The position numbers and the translations under genes are program-made. From Reticulomyxa filosa (taxonomy: Eukaryota; Foraminifera; Reticulomyxidae), in NCBI GenBank assembly GCA_000512085.1, contig ASPP01022667.1, positions 1 to 20,189 on the forward strand: DNA of 20,189 nucleotides, written 5' to 3'. Positions within the stretch are counted from its first letter, which is position 1; every line of letters starts with the position of its first letter. Under the pieces are notes generated by a model. The model was not told where the DNA came from and searched no databases. It saw only the letters and a program-made list of their open reading frames with translations. Below, piece by piece: positions 1 to 9,926 of the stretch.

Positions 1-343
1 TTGGAACTAAGTTCCTTTCGTATTGCATTTAGTCGTCTCAATATTCCTACAAAGACTAAATAATAAAAGTTCTGAAATTTGGGTTTTTTTTAAAAGGATA
101 TTGAAACAAAAACTGTAAAATCGATTCCAGTTTTTGTGTAAGATGACTGTTGTGTTAGTTAAACTTTTCAAAAGTTTAAAAGAAACCAAGGTCAATTTCG
201 AACAAGGGATTAACTGCAACAGAAATTTCAATGCGATTATTGCGCTTTGAAGACTTCCCAAATTCTACAAATTTTTCTGAAGAATCAAACTTTCAACTAA
301 TAAAAAAACTGTATTAGATTAAACAAACATACATTTTCATCAG

Positions 344-371
344 TTCCACATATGATGCAATATATGTGGAA
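344..371. repeat. 10-bp perfect inverted repeat
   Basis: The arms TTCCACATAT (344-353) and ATATGTGGAA (362-371) are perfect reverse complements around an 8-base spacer. It could be a hairpin or a dimeric protein site. A match of this length is unusual even in AT-rich DNA because each arm includes a CCACA/TGTGG core, but no function can be assigned. Confidence 0.6.
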
Positions 372-475
372 GAAAATAAAAAGAGAAAAATTTAGTTCGT
401 TATATGAGTGTGACAGAAAACAAAACAAACGAAAGAAATCTTTACAAATTTTTGTTCAATTTTTCAATTGTAAAA

Positions 476-600
476 TCAGTTTTTAACATAAATTTCGTTA
501 TCAATAACTATAATAAAGTTATTTTATTCTTTAAAAAAATAAAAAATTATAAAAATCATAATTCATGTGATGATCCGGAGTATAATTAAAATTTAAAATT
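476..600 (+). repeat. Diverged direct repeat, copy A (partial)
   Basis: The block beginning 'tttttaacataaatttcg' at about 480 repeats the left end of the copy at 2424, followed by similar A/T-rich text and a 'catgtgatgat' stretch comparable with 1549 onward. The match is shorter and weaker than that between the other two copies, so membership is tentative. Confidence 0.4.
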
Positions 601-1499
601 GAGATTTTTTTTTTGAAAATATATATCCATAATTATTTCCTTTTTCAATTTTTTTATAATTGATAGTCTATATGAAAGAATTTTGTATTTTACTATTTTC
701 ATTTTACATTAGTAACAATTCTTTTTTAAAACAATTATTTTTTTTCATTTGTATGATGAACAACAGCAATCTGTTAAAGCCTTTTGTTTCCACAAAGATT
801 TAGACAACAATTTTTCAATACAAAAACATTTTTGTGATGTAAGTTTTTGATAATTTTTTTTGTGCGATAACAAAGAAGTGTTTGCAATATTAATCGATGC
901 GAATGCCAATCACACATTTTGTAATTGTATTTCTCTTTGTTTTGTTATCAAAACACTTTGTTTAGTTTTTTTGTCAATGCATATGATTTTTGAGATTGGT
1001 GTCAAATTTATCTCAAGTATTGCTCGACAGTCAGTATCAAACATACATATGCAGTCTTGCTTTGTTATTAGTTTGGAATCACGAAAAATATAAATGTATA
1101 TTGCCAACTTCTTTACAATCTGCCAGACCCACAACAATTGCTTTTGGTAATGATAAGCAAGTTACATAGATTGAGAAAATGAAGTATATAACTGTTGTGT
1201 GCAGGACCGTAGTAACAGACAAACGTGTTCAATGCACAGAGTTGCTTTTGATTTTCTGTCACTTTATTTTGCAGTTCTTCTTCAACAGAAGTACAATAAA
1301 GCAATGAGGTCTCATACACGAGCAATTTGTTCAAATTGAGTTTTTTTTGACATGAACTAAGACACGAGACAAAACGTACAAATCATTTTAGTTTTAAAAA
1401 TTAAAAATTTTTCATTTCGTAAATATAACATTTCCAAATTGTAAATTTTTCAAAATTTTTCGCGAAATTAGAATTGAAAAATGTAGTTTAAATCTTATC

Positions 1500-1690
1500 A
1501 GTTGCAATGTTTATATTCTTTAAAAATAATTTTTTATAAGAAGTTTGATGCATGTGATAGAAGTCTGATATATAAATACAATTTTAAAATATGATTTTAA
1601 GTATAAAAATACGTCTAATTATTGCCCAAGTCAATAGCATTTCATTAATATATATATTTTTCATATTAATCGTAATGAACATACTACACA
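1500..1690 (+). repeat. Diverged direct repeat, copy B
   Basis: This segment resembles 2460-2640 in the same order. Shared blocks are 'ataagaagt' followed by a 'gat/cat-gtga' stretch, then 'atataaatacaa-ttta', then 'ttgcccaagtcaat-gcatt', then an AT/T-rich tract and a 'tat-a-cg/ac-aatg' end. The order and spacing are conserved over about 160 bp while the rest has diverged, which fits an old dispersed or tandem element. No terminal repeats or target duplications are evident. Confidence 0.55.
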
Positions 1691-2414
1691 AAAAAGGTTT
1701 TACATATATTACATTTTAATTTTGTATTTATCACAATTCTTTTAAAATACTTTGTGATTTCTAATTTTGTATCATATTTTACATGACAGATAATAGCACA
1801 ACGATAGATCATTTATAATAAATTGGCGAAATTATTGCAAAACAAACAAATAATATAACTTCAAAACTTGTGACAAATATGCGCTTACGTTAAGTTCTGA
1901 CATAATTATTGTCAAAAATAATTTAAAGTATTAATAAAAGAAAAAGTTACTTAAATGATAGATTAATGAATGATTGTAATACAAAGATTTATCATCAGAT
2001 TGTACGATCATTTTTTGAATGAAAGAGATGATAAATACTGAATTTTTGATTTTGAATCATCGTATTCATTATATCAACTTTCTTTACATTATATTGGCAA
2101 AGTCTAACAATATCAATTGTGTGAAATTATCATTTTCTTTATTGTATTCATCATCTTTGTTGTATCATTTTTTTTTATAATTCTATTCAATATTAAAGCT
2201 TCGAAATGCTAACAACATCATTCAAATTCTGAGTATAACATACTCATGACCAATAAATAGCAGCAAATTATCATTTGAATATGCTTGAAAATAATGAAAG
2301 AGTTTAACAAATTATCAATACTTATTTGATTTTTGAATTGATGAAAAAAATCAGAAAATATTTTATTTGCATATCTATTTAAGCACAATGCTTAGTGCAC
2401 AACCAAAGTAATTC

Positions 2415-2640
2415 TTTTTCAATTTTTAACATAAATTTCATTAGCAATACTGATAAATTATATTTGTTAAAAAAAATTATTATAAGAAGTGTCATAAATG
2501 TGACAAAAACCGTACATATAAATACAAATTTAAAGTCTAGTTTGCGACATAAACATACAACTAAGTGTTGCCCAAGTCAATGGCATTCTATTTACATATA
2601 TTTTTTTTTTCACATTTATCACAATGGACAGTCAACAGAA
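2415..2640 (+). repeat. Diverged direct repeat, copy C (longest)
   Basis: The left part (about 2424-2470, starting 'tttttaacataaatttc') matches about 480-526. The right part (2478-2640) matches 1536-1690, including the block 'ttgcccaagtcaat'. The copy therefore links the two other copies and suggests one repeat family of at least 200 bp. An 83-codon open frame covers part of it, but it is low-complexity and not conserved in the other copies, so it is not called as a gene. Confidence 0.55.
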
Positions 2641-4283
2641 AAATAACAATAATTTATATTATTTGAATTTTAAATTAATTAAACTTTTTTTTAGATTTGT
2701 ATGTCATAATAATATTTCTCTTAGAATCATTCTTGAAACTATTTGTATGAATAAGAAAATGTAAATATCAAATTTCAATGAAAAATATGAAGAAAACACT
2801 TTGTAATTTTTCTTTTCCATTTATCATTTATTATTGAAGGAAAAAAAAACATTTATTTGTTGTTATATATTAATAATTTGTATTTCATAAAAATCAAATC
2901 CAAGCTGCTAGTAAAGTGTGCTAGAAATGATTTGAAAACGTTTTTTTTTGGATAATTGATGGACTTGTGTGTATGTGTGATTGTTAATACGAAGAGCTTT
3001 TAGTTTCTTGATCAATAAAGGGTTTCATATCAGCAAGAAACTTCTTTGTACATAATCATTGTTTTGAAAGATTAGATTCCTTGAAATCAATGCTCTTTCA
3101 AATTTTGAAATATGATATTGTAAATGAAGCACTATCTGACCAAGGTTCTACCATTGATATTTAATACATATATAATATGTTTTGTTGATTTGGAATCAGA
3201 ACAAATATATAAACAAAATATTTCAAATTTGTACAACATGACAAATTTCAGAAGTTGAAAACAAAAATTAGCAGCATCACTCTCTGTCAGATCAATAACA
3301 AGAAACTTCCTCTCACTATTGAAAATCAGGTTTCAAATATTTTATGACATGATAATTGATCATTCACGATTTTTTGAAAGGATTTGTGGGAGTATGCTGC
3401 CGATGAAATATTACACTAAATGTAATACGAAAGGTTAACTAGCTCTTTTGAGCAAGTATCAACGAAAAAGATTAAATAAAGAAAAGGAAAACAAATGTGT
3501 GGAAATCAGTACACCGAAACACCAGATTAAAACGAGACAAGAAAACACTGGTGAGTGAAAAGTGTTAGGAAAAGTTTAACCCACAGGGAGCTCATCAGCC
3601 CCTTTAACGGTTTTACCTATATAGTAGAGCTTCTCCTACAGATTGCTTTGAATATATGAAATTTTGCTGTTATAATAGCTTAATCCTTTTTACAAACACA
3701 ATATCATGTATTAAAAAAAGTAGAATTAAAGCCTGAAGTTTTCTAAATAATCTGAAAAGCTAATAAGTAACACAATTGAAAAAAAACGAATGATGACGAT
3801 TTTTGAGCAAATATCTCTTCACATGCATATTGAATAAAGTTAATCTTTTTTGATGTCTTATTTGTTTGACAAATGATCCTGGCTGTTCTTGAAGATATAT
3901 AAAAGAGTTGACAAGTCACCACTACTTATTTGATTTTTGTGTAAACGTGCACCAAAAGCAAAATAATTTTAAAAATTTTATTTCTATCTTTAAACAATTC
4001 AAAAAACAGCGCCGTAGGCTTTGCGACAGAATTTATGTTTGACCATGTCAAAAAAGTTCAGATTATTATCGTTTTAATGTGTTTTGAGTTTGGAATTGGA
4101 CTTCAGATATTTATGTTCCGGTGTCGAATATATTCCACTTCTTTGATTGATCAGCCTTCAGTTTTCATTTTGCGACGAGGTTTCGCAGCTAGTGACACTT
4201 CTGAGTTTCTTATTTTGTATTGTATTTTCTGCTTTTGCCCAGTCCTATGACAAACGAAATGAGCAAATAAATGTGTTTCGGGG

Positions 4284-5739
4284 ATGGGAAGGAAGAGAAA
4301 AGAAAGCAAAAGGAAGTCACAAAAAAACTCAATAATTGCATTTGAATACTTCTTTTGCCATCCTCGTGCATTATTTCTGCATGATCAATTGTCTTTGCAT
4401 GCAAATGAAACAAATCGGCATGCTAATATCAAATTCGTGCCAGTTCTTCAAAAGAGAAGACAGGAAGGACGTCCCCACATTTCGTTAAACGCATCTAAGC
4501 CGATGATTTCAGAGCCTCAAAATTCTTTACTTCTGCGTGTTAATATTTTTTTAAAAAAAGAGGAAATTTCTGACCTTTTTGAGACAAAGAGAGAGAATAA
4601 AAAAAATAATTTTTTTTTGAGACAGGCAGGCAGCTTTGTGATAAGGACGTCGTGCAAGATTGCTTACTGCTCACTACCATATATAGTGTGGAGCTTACTG
4701 AGCAAATATCAAACTCTGAGTTTAATGGAATATGAGATTACATTACAATACAATTATAAATATTATCCACGTCAAACAGCGGAAATTGTACAGTCCTTGT
4801 TGGCATATCGAGAACACAATACGGACGACATTGCAATGTCTCCCACATTTTGGATATCGTGGTGTGAAGCAGCATTGAGACTGTCAACAACGCACGCCCA
4901 TTGGCTTGATTTCCAACAATTAATTTCGCAAGAGATACAACTGGCATTGATGAAGTACAATATTCAGGTTTCAATTCCAAAGCAGGAAATCAAACGTCTC
5001 CGCAAAAACAATGTCAATAGTGACAACAACAGAAACAACGATTATAATGAAGCAAAGTCACAATATTTATTTTTTGAAATGTATCAAAATGGACAATTGC
5101 CTTTGGATGCTAGAAAAGAGATTCACCGACGCTTAGCATGGTCCGCTATTTTGCCTTGTTGGATTATTCAACGCCATTTTCTCCTTATTGCTCAAAATGC
5201 GTTATTCATTGCTGACTCAGTTCAATTTACAATTATGCTATAATACATCATTCTCACTTTAATGTATATATTGCATGTGTATTCATCATACATATTTACA
5301 TTACCTCCTTTTTGAAAAATATGCACTTGTGTAAGATATCATATAAATCTTTTTTTTGCATTTGTTTTTCAATTTTATCTTATAGTCCAAATGGCTGAAT
5401 GATGTTACATTATTAATAACACTTATTTCTGCGTTTCAACAAGAACTCCAACAAAAAAAAGGCATGATCCCTCCAATGTTTATAAAAATGACGTTTTATT
5501 TATTAAGTGTTTTGTATCATGATCTTGGAAGGCGAAATGATGCAATTGAATTGATGAACAAATTCATCCAGCTGGACGGTATTTTGACATTACAGGCTAT
5601 TTCTCCACAAAACCTACACAAATACATGTCCCCCTCACGTTTTCAATTCTCTTTTGCTCAGACTCCTGATGAAATATTTTGTCGTTCTACTAGTCGCCAG
5701 TCTCTTGCATCTAATAACGCTTTGAAGACCCTCGTTTGA
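4284..5739 (+). CDS. Unrecognised protein with TPR-like C-terminal part; 5' end uncertain
   Basis: I do not recognise the family. The upstream exon is open from 4284 to about 5219. It contains an Arg/Lys-rich start, then a helical part with a Tyr-rich stretch (KYYPRQ) and a Trp-rich segment (FWISWCEAALRL). A phase-0 intron 5220-5385 (GT...TTATAG) joins to an exon running 5386-5739, stop TGA 5737-5739. That exon encodes a helix pair, VLYHDLGRRNDAIELMNKFI, which is a good TPR-type pattern. The interval 4539-4625 inside the long frame is probably another intron (GTTAAT...GAGACAG, 87 nt, no stop). The true start is unknown, since 4241-4283 may be coding in another frame after the acceptor ending at 4240. 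A downstream frame at 5763-5843 could be an extra 3' exon. The gene is convergent with the RGS gene. Coding status is likely; function is unknown. Confidence 0.5.
4539..4625 (+). other. Possible stop-free 3n intron (87 nt)
   Basis: A GTTAAT donor after CTG CGT (phase 0) and an acceptor T-tract ending GAGACAG before GCA (phase 0) bracket 87 nt, exactly 29 codons, without an in-frame stop. The segment is A/T-rich and Lys/Asn/Phe-rich in translation, unlike the exons on both sides. The surrounding protein is unrecognised, so no alignment supports the cut; it rests on composition, splice signals and phase. Confidence 0.4.
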
Positions 5740-6296
5740 TGTCATAACCTCAAAAGATAACCATGCCTGATACATTGAATAGAATTGCCTTTGTCGGTTC
5801 AGCAACAAGAAAAATCGAACGGGAAAAAGAAAACAGCAAATGAGTTTAACTTTATTGTTTTTGCCAATAAGCTCTAATGTACAACACTCAAATAAACGAA
5901 AATCAATCCAACTATTTCAAATAAGAAGTTACACAAATATTGCTTTTATATCATTTTTCAACAATGATAACAGCATCTCCAAAAAGTGCAATAGTTGTGA
6001 AAATTAGATACAACTTATTTTCTTTAAATATGTTTTGTTAGAAGGAAACTTGGGTACATTTTTTCCACATGAGCATTCAAAAACCAAAAGGTCACTGGTC
6101 TAACATTAAAAAAATTTATGGTTGGGCAATACTTATATTTATTGCACAAAATACAACAAAACAAAAATGTTAATTGAAATAAACAGCGGCCCGATCAAAG
6201 CTATAAAGAAAAAGGATTAAAAAAAGAGCATTTTTAAAAAAGTACAAAATGAGAGGAGTGAACAAATCTTTCAAAAATGTTCAGATCTGAAATTAG
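5740..6296. other. Convergent intergenic region
   Basis: This lies between the stop of the + gene and the stop of the - RGS gene. It is A/T-rich with A-runs and holds both 3' untranslated regions. A short + frame (ATG 5763, ending at the TGA about 5843) reads MPDTLNRIAFVGSATRKIE and has coding-like composition. It may be a last exon of the upstream gene in another frame, but no good splice pair was found. Nothing else is seen. Confidence 0.5.
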
Positions 6297-8520
6297 TCAA
6301 TTGGACTTATCGCATTCAAGCACAGAGGATGTGGAATGAGACAATTGCATTTGTAAAGCCTGGATTTCAATATCACTCGGCCACTCAAATCGGTTTTCAC
6401 GATCCCATTGATTCCAATGAATGAGATGATGAAAATACTCAAATGACTGCAGAAAATCGTACAAAGTGCGTCGAAAATAACTACGCACTGTGTTCTCAAT
6501 ATCATTAAACATGTCTTGTGATATTGTATCATTTTCTAACAAACGTGCTATTTCAGTTACTTGCTCTCTGCGAATTAAAAAAACAACACAAAGTTGTTTT
6601 TTGTGTTGATGTTGAAGAGAGAATGTTTATGGAAAACAATAAAAAGGTAACTTTCGAATTTCGCTCAGCTCAAGATTTGTTCCTTTTTTGATATATTTTC
6701 TATACAGTTCTTCTGCTAGTTGTTTTCTTCTTTCTGGAATTCTGTCTTTCCAAGTTGTATGGAAATTGTACCAATCATGCCAAAAATACCAAAATTCATC
6801 GCAGTGTCTCAATTGCTATGAAAATGTACGTTACATGTGCGTAATGTTTCATTGGCCAGCACACAAATAGAAACAAAGCAAACAAGATAACAAGCATTAC
6901 CAAATATTTTAAGTGTGCTAAGGAGCAGCGATTGAATAAATATATAGACAATGAAAAGTCAAGCGTCCATATTGATTTATCGACATTTTTTTGACCATGT
7001 GTATCCAAATAAATCAAGCCAATTAAGCAAACAAACACAACAAATCTTTTCTTATAGAGTATCTTATCTGTGTTGTTTTCTTGCTACGCCCGCTCTTGGG
7101 CTGATGTAACGAAAGAGAAGTAGAAGAGAAGGAGGGGGGGGGGAAAAAAAAGAAAACCTTCTGAAAGATCACGGTCCAACAAAATATCTTCTAATTCGCA
7201 ATGTGTTTCCATTCGCTTTTCATCTTCATCTGCCTAAACATATGCAAAACTGTATATGTTATTCGTTTTTTGTTTTTTTTTGTATTGTTTGTTTATAATA
7301 TACCCTCCCTTTTTTTTGTGTTGTCCCTAACATGGCGTTTTTCATTTATTGCAATTAAGCAATCTAGATCTTCCACGATTTTCGTTGTCTCGTCTTCTCG
7401 TTTGAGTGCACTGCACATATGCAAGGAGTAGATTTTTTTTGGGAGAAAGAGTGTAGTATTGTATGTGTATACATACATGTATATGCATATATTAATAAAG
7501 AAAGAAAAGAAAAATCAAAACTTGACCCATTTGTCCAAGGTGTCATAATCATCCGTCCGCAAGGCATAGACTTTAGTGGGAGTAAAAATGTCAAAATACC
7601 ACCACTCTTTGGTTTCTGACAAAGAAGTCTGAGAGTGTTTGCGAGGAGAAGGTGACTTTTCCCAGAGCACTTTTACAATTGCCGAAGGATTTTGTAACAG
7701 AATGCACTGCACATCTTTTGAATTGGATTTATAGTCTTCGCGACACTTTTTTTTTTTTTTACTTAAAAAAAAAAAAAAAAAAAAGAGGAGGGAAAGGAGG
7801 TTTATTACTAACTACGCAACTTTGTAACAAAGTAGTTTGTCATCAATGAGCACAAAGTAACGACGTTGCCAACGTTGATAAATTTTTTGCTTTGTTTCTA
7901 AATACCCTGATGGATATTCTTCTTCGTTGTCTTCTTCTTTTGGTTTCATTGGCTAATGTTACGCATAGTTCCCGTCCCATTCCATCCAAACAATAAAAAA
8001 CAAACAAACAAAAAATAACAATAACAAGAATGATAAATCAATGTTATTGTTATAAATTGATTCAACTCGATCACCAAAAAAAGTCTGTTCATCCAATCTC
8101 GTTTTGTTAGTATCTGCTTCGTTGGATGCTTTTCGAAACACAAAGCGATATCTACTTACTTGACCTGATGTAGCAACTTTGTTTTGGTAATAGGTTGGAG
8201 ATGCGCTTGGATTTAGTATTATCTCTCCACCTTTTGCTACGTCTTTTTTTGTTGGTTCCGCATATTTATATATCATTAGCAACAACAATAACGATTAACA
8301 ACTCTCTCTCACAGGCAAACACCACAAAACTTTCTTTTGACGAATTGCTCGTATCTGTTATTACTAATTGGTAATTTTGATGGTTCACATTTCTTTTCTT
8401 TGCAACAGCGCGCAACACGTCTTCAACTGTCCATTCTGGTCGTATCCATAACATTGTGTGAGGGTCGTCACATTGAACGTTTTCTTTGTTTTCTTCAATA
8501 TACACTATTAAATATGAACC
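6297..8520 (-). CDS. Ras-binding-like + PH + RGS domain signalling protein (5' end incomplete)
   Basis: Exons on the minus strand: 8520-8313, 8242-8067, 7952-7821, 7745-7527, 7410-7332, 7233-7158, one ending at 6901, 6815-6652 and 6567-6297 (stop). Order of domains: a ubiquitin-fold, RA/Raf-RBD-like part (TVEDVLRAVAKKRNVN ... VSRYRFVFRKA); a PH domain (SGYLETK, WQRRYFVLIDDKLLCYK ... WWYFDIFTPTKVYAL, ending DTLDKW with the typical C-terminal Trp); an acidic coiled linker; and an RGS domain (LAHLKYL|QLRHCDEFWYFWHDW ... ELYRKYIKKG ... MFNDIENTVRSYFRRTLYDF). Phases agree at six junctions. They do not at 7526-7411 (phase 0 into phase 2), and the join between 7158 and the RGS start is unresolved. 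RGS domains speed GTP hydrolysis on G-alpha; the RBD-like part may read Ras-type GTPases and PH domains bind lipids or proteins. Upstream exons (perhaps 8682-8651) are missing. Confidence 0.75.
7111..7156 (-). other. 45-nt polypyrimidine tract with C10 and T8 runs in intron
   Basis: On the coding (-) strand this is an almost pure C/T tract: T8, then C10, then mixed CT, followed by CATCAG at 7097-7092. It lies between the acidic linker exon (ending 7158) and the start of the RGS exon, so it reads as an extreme 3' splice-site pyrimidine tract. The reading frame across this junction could not be closed with any GT-AG pair I tried. The long C-run is also a place where a sequencing length error would be unsurprising. 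Confidence 0.55.
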
Positions 8521-8650
8521 CTGTGTTTTTTATTTTGCCAAATATCCTTGTAGAGTGAATAATATATGCAGGAAAAAAATTAATCTAAACTCTTGCTTGC
8601 TGCATTGATTGACAAAAAAAAGGTTATTTGGTTTAAACTAAACTTTTTAC

Positions 8651-8682
8651 CAGCAAAACCGGTCCAATTTCGGCATTGCTTT
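8651..8682 (-). other. Possible upstream mini-exon of the RGS gene
   Basis: An AAAAAG acceptor before 8682 and a GTAAAA donor at 8650 bound 32 nt that join in phase 0 to the exon at 8520 and read SNAEIGPVLL. A competing frame on the same strand is open for longer (about 8768-8650, KLFRIDLDFAFKI...) but ends in the wrong phase. Either could be real. The 5' part of this gene needs transcript data. Confidence 0.3.
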
Positions 8683-9364
8683 CTTTTTAAGCACAAGCTT
8701 TTTAGTTTTGGTTTTTATCTTAAATGCAAAATCTAAGTCTATTCTAAACAACTTCTTCCTTTTTACTACAACTCAATTGGAGAGCAAACGTAACTTGATT
8801 AAGCAATCTTTTTTCTTGTATTGGCAATTTTTTAGTTGTATTTGCATCAGGTCACCATTTATGAATACACATACATTCCTGACAGTGAGAAAATAATCGA
8901 TAAAAACAACACTGCATTTGGTTGAATTTGAACTTTGCACGCTTGCAAAACCTAGCAAGTGGCATATGACATGAACACAGAAACAAAAACAATAGTAAAA
9001 AAAGAAAAAAAGAAAAAGGAAAAAAAAAAAACAAAATAAAAAGAATCAAATAAAAAGAAAACAGAAAAACGCTAATGGACTAGCTTTTGTAATGCAAAAG
9101 AAAATCCGTAATATGAATCTTTCTTTTTACAAGCAAAAAAGAAGCACACTCAAATTTTTCTTGTACTTGCAATCTACGACTTATCTTTTTTTTATCCATG
9201 CCAACAAATTAAAAAACAAAAAGTAAAAAACACTATTTGGTTCATTTAGTTATTATATTTATTATTTACTTCTCTTTTTTTTACTGGTGTTTTAATTTGT
9301 TTGCAAATACAACTCTTATGAGAAAAATCGTTTTCTGAGTAACAAACAAACAAAAATCGAAATA
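8683..9364. other. Upstream region, possible 5' exons of the RGS gene
   Basis: This is mostly A/T-rich with long A and T runs (9000-9060). On the minus strand there is a good pyrimidine-rich acceptor (TTATTTTCTCACTGTCAG ending 8880) followed by an open stretch reading NVCVFINGDLMQIQLKN, which may be an upstream exon of the RGS gene. No start codon, promoter motif or complete exon chain could be established. On the plus strand nothing convincing is seen before 9365. Confidence 0.4.
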
Positions 9365-9861
9365 ATGAAAACAATTAAAAAAAAAAGACATGACAATGTA
9401 CAGTTTGCAAAGACGACTTCTAAAGGAACACGCTACCTAGTCGTTGATGGAACAACATGCAAAGGATCTGGCCCGCTGCAATCGATGGAATCACTGAAAG
9501 AGGGGAAAAAAGGTATGGCTGAGAATTGGCTGGAAGTGCAATTAAGGAAGTATTATTAGAGGGTATTATCGTAAAATACGGAGACGGCCAACACGTGTTG
9601 TTGAGGAACTTGAAAGATAGAAAAGCTGGAAGCAGATTTGCTGCCTTTTCCAACAATGTGCTATTTTGGAGACCAGGGTTACGGAACCAGTTAAATCCCT
9701 TTATTTTTTATTTTTTTTTGTGCTTAATCTTAACTTTTTCTTTTTTTTTTTTTACGTATAATTAAACTTTTAGATCCGCTTGGCATGGTGCCGTGGCAAT
9801 AAATGATTTTCCAGTTTCTTGCTCTTTGTTCGATTCACTCCAATTCACGTCTTTTTTTTAA
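9365..9861 (+). CDS. Small unrecognised spliced gene (tentative)
   Basis: The interval 9410-9680 is clearly richer in G+C than its surroundings, as exons here are. A three-exon model keeps frame throughout: 9365-9512, 9560-9677 and 9774-9861 (stop TAA), giving 117 residues. The second intron (GTTACG...TTAAACTTTTAG, 96 nt, phase 2) looks good. The first (47 nt, GTATGG...TATTATTAG) is shorter than any other here and is doubtful. Readable stretches are GTRYLVVDGTTCKGSGP, KYGDGQHVLLRNLKDRKAG and FWRPG|SAWHGAVAINDF. I do not recognise the family. It ends 65 bp before the stop of the La-related gene, convergent with it. The opposite-strand frame at 9420-9656 is an alternative but looks like a shadow. 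It could also be a gene relic. Confidence 0.35.
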
Positions 9862-9926
9862 AATGTATCATTATTTTGCGCAAAAAAAAAAAAAAAGTGA
9901 GTTTTCAAAAATTGGAGGGATAGACC

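Larger units (their letters stand above)
1..4016. other. AT-rich non-coding region with diverged repeats
   Basis: No convincing gene is seen in about 4 kb. The short open frames here are AT-codon frames with no domain, no neighbouring splice signals and competing frames on the other strand. The stretch holds a diverged repeat (listed separately), a perfect 10-bp inverted repeat at 344-371, and many A/T runs. One piece deserves notice: about 3439-3550 is open on + with slightly higher G+C and ends at a good splice donor (GTGAGT at 3551). It could be a leading exon of the gene near 4.3 kb, but it has no ATG and no link was proved. The interval 4035-4250 also holds a hydrophobic open frame and a good pyrimidine-rich acceptor ending at 4240. 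Confidence 0.6.

Noticed and set aside
860-1137. Overlapping frames on both strands (77 and 75 codons)
   Set aside because: Low-complexity, Cys/Ile/Phe-rich translations on both strands with no exon-like composition or splice context.
7479-7526. Read-through of a TGA after the PH domain to a perfect GTATGT donor
   Set aside because: The phase would match the next exon, but the read-through peptide would be Phe/Ser/Ile low complexity and TGA is used as a normal stop elsewhere (18282-18284). Kept only as a note that this junction is unresolved.
7959-8288. 109-codon minus-strand frame treated as a single exon
   Set aside because: Only 8242-8067 is exon. The frame runs on into a 114-nt T-rich intron whose only in-frame stops lie close to its acceptor.
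9420-9656. Minus-strand 78-codon frame
   Set aside because: It overlaps the plus-strand G+C-rich island, has no matching splice chain to the RGS gene, and its Pro/Leu/Ser/Ile pattern is typical of an antisense frame.
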